Part shown: in pieces, positions 36,401-48,400 of the stretch
Numbering within the stretch: the first letter of the stretch is position 1
Layout: each line of letters begins with the position of its first letter
DNA from: Apostichopus japonicus
Taxonomy: Eukaryota > Echinodermata > Holothuroidea > Aspidochirotida > Stichopodidae
Direction: 5' to 3'
DNA: 58,500 bases
NCBI RefSeq assembly: GCF_037975245.1
Contig: NC_092565.1
Span: 5,404,499-5,462,998 of the forward strand
Notes under the pieces: model-generated
The model's database searches: none
What the model was told of the DNA's origin: nothing
Seen by the model: only the letters and a program-made list of their open reading frames with translations
Made by a program: the position numbers and the translations under genes

Positions 36401-39400
36401 CAGAAAATGGTGTGTCCTTACTTAGACTGGAAAGTGTTACATTTTTTAGTCAAAATTTGCAGCAAAATATTGGAGGCAGTTTAGGTCTGCTTTTTTGTTG
36501 GACCATGACTCTAAGTATTAGATCTTTAAACTTCTTCTGTTTTGGTGGAATAAGCAAAAGGCAAAAGAAAGTAGATTCTCGCACAAGGGCTTTGAAAGAG
36601 AACCTTGTTGTTCTCTCTCAGATCGTAATTTGGTTTGAAGTGACAGTAGGTCTTGTGACTGTTAAATGACTGATTCCTGTTCGGCTGTGGAGGTCGAAGG
36701 TGAAGGAGTGATATTGTATTGTCATTGATTCATCACAGGAAGTTGCTATCCAGTGGATAGTTTCCTCTCAAACCTCAGTCTATTCGGGTATTCTATGAGC
36801 TCATTACATGCAAGAATGAGCTCATTAAAATGCAACTGTTTTTGTAACGAAAAGCTGAGAGAATGTTTTTCAATGAGACCCTGTGAATTATTTGATCATC
36901 TGTTGTCTTTTCATGGATCACATTTTAGTAACAGATTTTGTGGTTTTGTTTATACACCTTGCCCTAGCTCTTCAAATGTCGTACTGTAAGTAATACCTTT
37001 TGACAGGTGGTGTGGCTTGTTGTTAGCCTGTTCAGATATCTCAAGTGCAGTGAATTTCTAAAAGATGTCTCTAAACGGTACGGTACTTAAAAGCAAGAAG
37101 TTGACATTACTGTTAGTAAAGAGGTGTCATGGCTTTAATGTAATAACTGGCAAGTGTTGTGATTTTTATGCTGTAAATATTCTTAAATAATACGACGAAG
37201 TTCCCACATTGCACCAGGTGCCCTTTATTAACAAGTTTAATGTTGGTAACGAAAGTTAATGAGTGTCTCTCTGCACCTATCCCCCACCCCCCCCCCCCAG
37301 AAGTTGAAATTATTTGAGGTGTGCTTCCTGCTTGTAACACCTAATTAGTTATAGTACAGCTGATTAATATAAATTTGCCAATTACATCAAATCTTGTCTG
37401 CAATTGTTCTTTTCAGGGTTCAAAGAGCCATCCACAGAAGTGCAATGAATGACAGTGATGGTAAATAACTCATCTTTTTGCAGCCTTGGCATGATCCTGT
37501 AGAAATCTTTGGAAAGGGGGCATGGAGAGGGTGGTGGCTCAGGGTTGGGGAAATTGGGGTATGACAAATAATGGTTGCTGGACAAAAATGAATAATGTGA
37601 ATCATTTTTTTCCAATTTGGCATTCCTATCATTTCACATCATAAATGGTAACTTCCCATAAAGAATTGGTTTACCAAAAAGTTCTACATGTTTTGCAGTT
37701 GGCATAATGTAGCATATATGCCAAGCAATTATTAGCGTTTTACCAGTCAACGATATAAATTGTACCATGATCATTTAAGGAAAAGGAAGTTTCCAAGTTG
37801 TATATATATTTGTACAACATTGGTACTTGCCAGTTGATTGAGTACCAGCTGGAACCTAATATTTATGTTACCAATGGTTCCTTGACCTCATTTATGTTGT
37901 TGCATCATTTCCCTATCTGGTAAACAGCTCAAAAGTTCAGGCTGTAATCCATTGTTTAATGCATAGAAAGAATTCAACCTTGGGAGGTCGTTTAAGGTTC
38001 ACCTTCTCACTATTGTTACCTACTGCTGAACCCGGTAATAGAAAATAGTTAAGTGAGAATTCCAGCTGTTTACATTGAGCTGTTGACTACTACATTGTGT
38101 TCCTATCTTACAGCATAGCTAGTGTATGTTTTCGAATAAATCAATAAATTTAATTGCCTGTTACCCTGGTAACTTCCTTCCTCTATTGTCACACACTATC
38201 AGGAGCCAAAAATGAAGAAACTTACCAGAGGTCAGCCCATAAACATGAAGGCCGTGCTCTTTATGTGATAAAAAGAATGTCTGCCACCATCATGAATATC
38301 ACCCTCAGGTATGTATAATCGTTAAAGTGACTTGGATAGACATTAGTAGGAGAGAGGACTGTGATATGGTGGGTTAGTACGAAAGAGAAGGGGCCCAGTA
38401 AAGGAGGATGGTTATGGTGAAGAAGAGTGGTTGTGGTGAAGAAGGGTGCTTGTGGTGAAGAAGGGTGCTTGTGGTGAAGAAGAGTGGGTGTGGTGAAGAA
38501 GGATGGTTGTGGTATTGAAGAGTTTGAAAGGTGAAGAAGGATGGTTGTGGTGAAGAGGGATGGTTGTGGTGAAGAAGAGTGGGTGGTGAAGAAGAGTGGG
38601 TGGTGAAGAAGGATGGCTGTTGTGAAGAAGAGTGGGTGTGGTGAAGAAGAGTGGGTGTGGTGAAGAAGGATGGTTGTGGTGAAGATGAGTTTGAATGGTA
38701 AAGAAGGATGGTTGTGGTGAAGAAGAGTGGTTGTGGTGAAGAAGGGTGGTTGTGGTGAAGAAGATAAGGTGTGGGAAAGAAGGATGGTTATGGTGAAGAA
38801 GAGGAGTGGGTGTGGTGAAGAAGGATGGTTATGGTGAAGAAGAGTGGGTGTGGTAAAGAAGGATGGTTGTCATGAAGAAGAGTTGGTGTGGTGAAGGATG
38901 GTGATTTTATGTTGTAATATATTTGAAGGTAGTCACTCCTATTGCTGAGCCATGTGAATGTCTGAAAGTTCTACACTCACTGAGGTCACAAAGCTCTTGA
39001 TGACTGGGGATTTAAAAGTGATTACCAAGGATGTGAGAATGCCAAAATTGTTACTTGCAATTTCCTATGGAAGTGACACACTGCTCAGCAGCGACAGAGA
39101 GAGTTCACATTTAGCTGTCGTGAACACCTCAAGTTGGTTGGGGATTTAGTACTGAAATGGCGCCACCATGTTATTACACATCTTCACATTCACTCTAAGT
39201 AACTACGGTGCATTCATCCACATGCTAAGAATTCTCAGCAAACAATGAGTGCGATATTAATAGCTGCAAAATTAACCTGATTGCTTTTCAAACGATTAAA
39301 TCTCAATTGTCATGATGAGAAACTGACCTGAAAATGATGAATTATGGACATCTGAATTATGTCTGAGCATTTTAGGTAATTGATCACATCTTTTTATTTA

Positions 39401-42400
39401 ATTTTTTTTTCACCAGGATTACTGGATACCTGATTCTCCGTATCCTGAGTTTCTTGGTGGATGGTATCCACATGCACAGAGGCCAGGCAGAGATGGTGAG
39501 GCAAGCAGCCAAGGTAAACAATGTTGGAGTTTACACCTTTATACCCTTGTTAAAGGCAGTACTGTACTAACTTTATGTACTAACCTTTGAAAAGGGGTTA
39601 TTTCTGTCCATGTGTTGTCAACCTTTGTTGAACATTACCCTGTCCCGGTGATTGTTAATAGGAATAATGCTCAAAAACCCTCGAATAGACAACAAATCGG
39701 GTAGTTGCTTTCTTGGTATCGTGATGCTCACAGAATCTCCGAGCGGGCTAAATGTGCAAGTCAGGCTCCCTTCCCAGTAAACTACCTGAAGTTCATAGCT
39801 AGATGGACAAAGATCTTTCTCTTCAAGAAATGAATGGTCGTGGTACATATACTCGTTCTCATGTGTCATCAGTGTGTTGCTATCATCAAGGGAGGCACTT
39901 AAGACGGGGGGGGGGGGGTTTGGGAATACAAGAAAGAAGAAAGAAATTATAACTCTCTTGATTTCATACTTAAATGCTGTCTGTTTTAACAAAGTTTTAA
40001 AAGTTTTACTTGTGATTGAATGAGATCCTCTTGTAAAAAAGCCAGTTAATTGTCAGGAATCAAAGAAAATAATTCGCTATCTTTTTGTCTACTCCTTCAG
40101 CGAGACGTTCCAATCATACTGGTGCCTCTGCATCGGAGTCATCTGGATTACTTGCTCATGTCTCTGACTTTATTCATAAATGAGGTTCCCTGTCCTTTCA
40201 TTGCCGCAGGAGATAATCTGAACATTCCAGTTCTAGGGTGAGTCGTGAGTTCAAGCACGTCGTGGTTTAAATGTGTATCGGAATATGGGCAGCGTTTGCC
40301 ACACATCATTAATCTCGTCTCATAGTTTAGTCATCGTACTGTAGGTGAAAATATATACATGCATTTGAATTGATAGGTGAGACGAGAAACTAACCTATAC
40401 CTTTCACATTTTTTTTTTTTAATATCCTTACTTCTTCTCGGTCAGGCAATTCTTTTTCGAGAGTTTCCACTCAAGATGAAGAGCAAGTTTTTTTAAGAAG
40501 TTTTGATATTTTATATATGTGTTTCATTGTTATTTGAATATTTACCAAGAATATTTTTTCCCTTTCTTGTATCCTAGGTGGTGGTTTAGGCAAATAGGTG
40601 CATTCTTCATCAAACGAAAACTTGATAAGGTTGTGGGGAAGAAGGACTTTGTTTACAGAGCAGCATTACATACGGTGAGTTTCCTTCTGCCATCCACCGC
40701 CGCATGGGCTTAAAACATTTTCTGCTCAGAAGAGAAGATCACAGATCCTTACGGTCATGTCACAAGGGACTGATAACACCTTGAGAACTTTTATTAAACA
40801 GGAATGTGTCATTCATAATGGATGTGAATACGACTCATCCATAATTTGCCAGCTGTCCTCAAGTTTGACCTGCGTAGTTATTATTTAAATGTCATGTAAT
40901 TGGTACAACCATACCCTTGAATCATACTCAGTAAAGGGTCTCAAGTACTGGATGGGTTTCAAGTCAGATGTAGGTTTTAAGTTCTGTATTGCTGGTGGCT
41001 AATACATGAGTGATGATTCACTGCAGTAGTTAACACTAGAATCAAATACCAGAGATGCTGCTTCCCTGAAAGGATGGTGTTAATAGTCAGTCTATATTGA
41101 AAGAGATGAGCTGAAACTAATAACCTCTGAATGCAATGAGCTCTGAACACATGTTGTCTTTTGTTTTGTTTCACAGTACATGGAACAAATTCTGATGAGA
41201 AACCAAAATATGGAATTTTTTATCGGTAAGGGATTTTTTCTTTCCCCTCTACATACAGTTAATGTTGTTTCATTTTAAGGGGCAAGGAATCCAGAAACTG
41301 TTTAATTCCCGACATTTTGGGGACAGTATTTCTCTGGGAATGGAAGGAACAATGCAAGGCCTTTTACGTTCTTTCCTTTCTACAGGGAATAAATTATTGG
41401 AAGGCAAATGCTACGCAAAATAGGCAAATTGCTAAAGTCCAAAGATTATAGTACATAGCAGTTTTTGGACACAGGAACTGTTGTGCTTTATATGAGCCAA
41501 AAGTTCAGAGCCTGCCCCAAAACCTGCTACACAAACTTTGAAGATTGGTAAAATTATTCCCCAATCTGTATTTATTATTGCTTGGTTTATTTTTCATTCT
41601 GTTCAACAAAACAAGGAGGGAAGCTTTGAATGTATTTGGTTCCTCAACGACAGCTTGATTCAGAGGATATCAGAAGGTCATTTTTTGGCTTCATAGTTGT
41701 CAACTGTCATTTTCTAACTGGTGAATAAATATTGCTTTGCTGATTTTACTTGCAGAGGGTGGCCGTACAAGAAGTGGTAAACCTCTTGCTCCCAAAGGTG
41801 GACTCTTATCCGTGGTGATAGACGCTTACATGGATGGTGAGCAATTTGTAAAATGACTCTTCAAAGATTCAATAGCTCTCTTGTTGTCACCAGAGAGTGT
41901 ACTGGAAATTGAGCCATGTAACATTCATACTGCCTTTTGTACAGTTTGTTAATATCCTTTTTTCTTTTTTGAATTGCATTCAGTGACAACAAAGTATGGT
42001 CAAAATTTTTTGATCAAGTCCATAACAAGTTGATGATGAATTTTTGGTGATGTGTACCTCTCTACAAGTTTGAAGAGTTTGTTTTCTTGTCAATATTTTG
42101 ATTTCATACCAATCTTTTTCTGCTATCCAGCTTTACTTTGTCATTTGGATACTTTTGGTCTGCCTCCACCATATAATTCATTTTCATTCTATTCTATTTT
42201 GATCGCTCACAGGTGCCATAGCAGATGCTTACATCCTGCCAGCTTCAGTCAGCTACGAAAAAATTATCGAGGGTAACTTTGTCGGCGAACAAATGGTACG
42301 AAACCTGGGTTATGATGTTAACATTTTAGCGGGCGTTTAAGTGAGAAATTTGATTTGAAAAAAATGTCAATGTTGAGTTTCTTCATTCTTTGATAAGGTT

Positions 42401-45400
42401 AAGATTATTGACTATTTGATCCCACATATGAAGTATCTGATTGGTAGTACAGCTGTGAGGATTCCAGTACAAACCCTCCACTCATTACTAACCCCGTCCC
42501 CACCCCCACCCCCCGATCCTCAACTCACAGCTATTCAGAAATGCCTTGGGAAAAAAACTTTACATCTTGCCAGGACTGTGGTGTTATCCCATGCCAAGGT
42601 AATCCTGGAAGCATTGATACTTTCGTACTTGGTCTAGTCGTGTGAAGCACAATTGTTTATGTCCAGCCAATGGATACATATAGGTTTAGTCACTTGCATG
42701 GAAACAACTAAATGATTAAATCATATTCTGTGAAGGGAGATATTTAACGAAACTAAAACAGCATCTGAAATTTCTTGTTTTTAGATGGTCAATAACTGTT
42801 TGTTTCCTTTTTGCAGGGCTACTCTAAGAAGAAGGAGAGCATCTTTTCTCCAATTATCGGTCTTTGGAATGCATTTCATTCTAGCTTTGGACACATCAGG
42901 GTCAACTTTGCACAACCATTCTCTCTCAAGGTAAGCCAACCCAGTGGGATATACTATCGCTACCATATGAAACAGTTAATAAAGTCATGTTTAGTTGGAT
43001 TTACGGCAGATTTAAATTGGGACACCACTTTCTGACCTTGCAGCTGAGCCAGTGACCCTTGACTCATTTTCAAGAAATTGCTGTAAGCCATTGCCTGTGT
43101 CTGTTTATGAGCTTTTCTAGTAAAGCCAGGTTTATGAAGATCAGTTTGGTTCTTCGATTGAAGCAGTAATGGGCTTCATATCAAGATATGGTTATGAAAT
43201 GTACCTGGTTATAACTGAGAGACTAATAACTTCATAAAAACAGATTGTTTTATTGCTTCAGAGTTGCTGTATTTCAACAGTATTTAAAGGGGATCTGTGA
43301 GAGAGATTTCAGTAAATTGGTTATAAAATGATGTAACTGGCATTCAGTTTAAGATTTGGTTACACACATGGGGTGTAAAATCAAGACACTTCATTAACTC
43401 AATCTTAGATTAATTGTGCAACTTAAGTCATTTGTTTGTCCATACAATTACTCTTCTCATTACTCTTCTCATCAAGGAATACCTGGAAAGCGCTCAGAGA
43501 GTTGTACCGATTCAGTCAGAACTATCAATGAAGCCTCGCCTCGAGAAGGCAATCAGCGATAACTCGCTCTACGGGACCGACGTGGTCTTGGAAGACCAAA
43601 GGCAGCTTATCCGAGGACTTGGCGAACATATAATCTTAGGTAAGTTGTACACATTTTTCCATATAAAAGCTAAATTGTAGATTGTCCCATCAAAGTCTTG
43701 GTCTTAGTCAATGGTCTGTCAAAAAGGTAATCTGTAGTTGCCTTTTTTAGTCTGATTTTCTGCTTCTTCAAGGATTGCAGTGATAAACAGTTAGTTGTAA
43801 AACATTAAGAGGTTTGCTTGTTTTGTTTTGTTAGGATAAATTTGTATTTGTGCCTTACAATTGGATGAGAAGTGGACTTTTTGTAGAGTTTTTGTAATTT
43901 GACCAAATTTTTTATTTATCGTCAGCTATTGGATTCTTTCAAACGTTTCAGACTATCTTTGGCTGTCACTTCTGTAGATATATTTGGGGGGAATGTTCCT
44001 TTGTCTTTGAATATAAACGAGATGTTAGTTAGACAAATTTTGCAATCAGAAAACTCTGCCTTAAGTCTAAAGTACATATAAAATTAGATTAAAATATAAT
44101 AGTCAGAAGATGTTTTGTAACCATATCATGCTTTACAAACAGCCATTGTGATGCATGGACTACTTTGAAATATAAACTAAAAAGAGATATAAATTAATTT
44201 GATAGGCATCCATTGCAAATATAAGATGCAGTCAACATTATGATTTTTTTTTTTTAAATTGTCATCTGTTTATAGATTCACAAGATGCTTCGTCCATAAT
44301 GAGCACAAACCTCTTGTCCTTCCTGTTGCTCACCAAGCACAGACGAGTAAGTAATTTCATTTGAGAACATGTCTGTTGTTTCTCTAAGACATTATATCGT
44401 GTTTCTCCAAATTTGAAATGCTGTTTACAAGGCGATAGAAGAAAGACTGAAGTTCTGTTCCCTTTCTTCCTTAGCTTTTTTTTGGGGGGGGCGGGGGGGA
44501 CTATAGTATCCTGTGTCAAATGAACTAATATAAAACAATGGTATTCCTTTTGTTTGATCTGTTTTAATCAACAGCAAGGAGAAAGAAGTTTAATTTGTAT
44601 ACCTACAAACTAAAAAGAGAAATGACATAAGTGATTAATCGTTGATATCATTGCCTGCTGTAGTTGATTGATTCCCCTCCACCCCCACACGGCCTTTTAG
44701 TAATGATCGATGGCTGTCTGTCTCTTCCAGGGTACCACGATGAAACAGCTGCAGACGGACTTTGACATCGTCAAGGAAGAGGTCACCTCAAGAAGGAGGG
44801 ATGTCGGCTTCTCCGGTGAGACCTCCGACGTCATCAAACATGCCATGAACATCTTAGGCCCGAAGCTGGTGAAGTCGGAAATGCGCCCCGTAAACCCAGA
44901 CGTGATACCGTCCGTGGGAGGAGAGAGGGGGCAGTTGATGAATCAGAGGGATATCGTGGTCCCGAATACCAGTCTGCCCAATGTCTTCGAGCTCAGCTAC
45001 TATGCAAACACTGTCGTGTCCGTCTTTGTAATGGAATCTGTCGTTGGTGAGTGAAATATGTTTACCCCATCACTTATCTGTTTTTTTTTGCATCCTTCTA
45101 ATTTTTTTTTTTTTGGGGGGGGGGTTATGCATCCATCCTACCGGTGACTATGTTTACTTCTCTTTTTTTAAGTATTGTAATTTATGATAATTTAAATATA
45201 TAATAAAACTTATAGAGCTTATGTAGAAATAGCCACCAATAAGGAGAGCTCATCAAACCTGCATTACTGTGTTGAATGGCTTCTAATATGATTCGAGCCA
45301 ATGATTTATTTCATATTTCAAATTTCTGCTTTCTATAATGGACATTCCTTTAGTGAAAACCATTAGGTTACCATTCAGCTTGATCTATAGTCCATCTTAT

Positions 45401-48400
45401 CTTGAATACTTTCGATTTCGGTCGTTGACTTTCTCAGGATTTGGGGATTAAAATGAAGCGAGGAAAAAGAGGCATAGAAAGCCCTTTTTGATCAAATGTC
45501 AAACATTAATGATGGTAATCTGTTTTTTTGTCAATTACAGCAAATGCTGTCGCATCTTTGGTCGGGGACAGGTTGGTGACGATTGGCGACACTCCGAAGA
45601 AATCCATCCTGATCTCCAAGTCAAAGGTCATGCAAAAAGCCGAAGAGCTCTGCGACATGCTGCAGTTTGAGTTCACGTTCACAAGAGTGAGTAGATTTGA
45701 AGGTGGCGGTCGTAAATGCAGTTTGTTTGTCGCCACGACTACTGAGAAACATTCAAGAAGATGGGATGAGTAGTGGAAAAGCCGTATTACATTGCTTTAA
45801 ATGAAATTAATTAGTCCATCCAATGCGTCAGTTATAAGAGATGAGACAGAAAATAATATTTTCCACGATTAGACAGTCTGGAGAAACAGTTTTGATTTTA
45901 TTTCTCTCTCTCTCCGTTTCTTCCGCAGCCGTGTGAGAACCTGTTAGCGATCATCTCAGATGCTCTGGAGGATCTGGTCGTAGCTGAGGTTCTCGTCAAT
46001 CCAAAGGTAAATTCATTCCCTCTTACAGGAGATTACGTAGACTGGTACTATGACATCACTTACCTGCAAGAAAGTGCGAGAGAAAAGTATCACTGTGTTT
46101 GTAGTTTTGCCAAACAGGATTTCAGGGCAGAATCATGTTTCATGCTAAAAGGCACCTGCAATGATGATATAATATAAAATAACAGAAACTATATTTTTGG
46201 TATGCCAAGGACAGACAAATTTATGTGTCTGACAAGCAATTCTCTTCTCTCAGATGATGCCCCCCCCCCCCCACACAATCAACCTATGCCTCCCCTCCAT
46301 AATCCTTCCCTCCCAAACACCCATTCTGGCTGTCATGACTGCAGGACAGTTCAAAGACTAATAGCTGTGAGTACAGGAATGAGCACACCTATGATATGAT
46401 GATGGTGTGAAATAGGATTCTAGTATGAAGACAACGTCATGAGTGCAACTAGAAACCCACCCGGAATATGTACGAGTACAAGGCTGTAAACAGGAGTACA
46501 AGGTTGTTATCTTGCACTAGTATCTATACAAGATTCAAAAAATAGCCCGACTACGAGTACAAGTAAAAAGCCACTGGGTGTTTACGAGTATAAGGCTGTA
46601 AGCAGGAGTACAAGGAAGAAATCTTGAACAAGTATCTAAACAAGATTCCAAAAATGCGCTGACTACAAAGTACCAATCCACTAGGATGTGTATGAGAACA
46701 AGGCTGTGAGCAGGAGTAAAAGGATGTAGTACCTAAACAAGGTTCTCAAAATACCCTGACTACAAGTACTAATCCACTAGGTTGTTTACGAGCATCAGCA
46801 AGTAAACCAGATTAGGGACACACTACAAGTATGCAGTCTGCAGTCAATGTCATCAACAATTTTAATTTCTTGCGTTTGTCATTCAACAGAATTCCAACAA
46901 CCCTTCCGCAGACTCAGAGTGGGCCAGGAGGATAGCCAAGTCATCATTCTGGGATGAAGACACCGGTGGAGAGGAAGAGGAGAATAGCTTCAACAGCTAC
47001 CAGACCAAAGTGGAGCTTGAGGTAAACAGTGTTATGTTTATTTATTAAATCATTTTCAATTCTCTCAGTGGGAAAACTTCCAGTGGTTTGATGGTAATGG
47101 TGTTTGCATCGCCGTTAGAAGCGATGAAAAGCCAGCATCTGGTAAGGTTGTGGGTTTAAGCCCTGGTATGTTTATTTGAGATGTGTTTTGCATCCATGAA
47201 CAGTCCATGGTCATCCCAACTGCTGTGCAAAGTGAGCTTAGAACTATTTATTCAATTGTCAGTCAGAACCAGCGTTGTTCACACCGTATAGTTCTCAGTT
47301 TAAAGATGGAAGTAACAACTAAAATAGTGATAAAAATGAAACCAAAAGATGGTTTTAGTCGGAAGTCTTTAGACATTTTACCCCAGTACATGTTTGAAGG
47401 AGTGTCAAATGATATTTCATAAATGGTCAAGAAATCTTGTCTGTTCGGCTGCTCGCATATAATTTCAGGGAATGTGATTGGCTGCTCAAGTAACATTAAA
47501 TGTCCTTATTGGCTATACTGTTGGGGAAAGGAAAAACGTGACAGATCGAATTGAAAATTGTAGTCAAATTGTGGCATTTTGTGGGTTTGAAAGCCTTTTT
47601 TTTCTTTTTGTATCTTACATCGTAGGTTGCGGCCACACCTGAAGCTCTGGAAAGACTACAGTACTTCCAGAGGATGCTGGGACCACTGATAGAGGGTTAT
47701 TGGCTGTCAAGCTGTAACTTGGTGCGTCTCTTAGACGACAACATGTCCGAAGCGGAGTTCTCCAGCATCACCAATAGCTATGCAAAAGAGAGAATTTTTA
47801 AAGGTCTTGCCACATATGGTAAGGATTATTTTAATTTTCCTTCTTTTTTACCAAATAACTTCTGACAGGTAACCTCAGATCCAATCAACCCATCGTGACA
47901 CCTTGTTTAGTCTCCATGGTAACACAGTTATAAAACACTGAAAGCTACATAATGACCCTTGAGTTGTCCGTTAAAACTTTAAGAATAACGAAGGCAGGGA
48001 TCAAGGACAATTTATATTATTTAGGCTGTTGACATCAAGATGGAATTTCAGGCGTATTGCGTAATCAATGTTAGATAGTTTTGAGGTTATTGAATAATTT
48101 AAATTGTCTTTGATCCCTGCCATCGTTATTCCATTAAAGCATAAATCTATAATGAAGTCCACAACCGTGCGCCCTCTATAAAACTGTTGCACGGTTAAAT
48201 AAATTATTTTTGTCAGCAGAAATGATATCTATTTCTGCCCATCAATTTTGTGTTGCCGTTGAGGAGCTTGCTGAATAATCTGTGTTTTTTAAACTCCATT
48301 GACATTTGTTACCACCTGCTCTTGTAAAAGTTGCTCTTCATGTCCTGTAACCGGTCAAGCTTAACAATTTGCATGACATCATGCTCGGAGAGACAAAGAA

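Noticed and set aside
36412-36669. 85-codon ORF in GPAM intron 4
   Set aside because: No homology recognised, not flanked by phase-compatible splice sites that would fit between exons 4 and 5, and the GPAM reading frame is complete without it.
45506-45736. Minus-strand ORF overlapping GPAM exon 17
   Set aside because: It is the antisense shadow of a well-supported exon.
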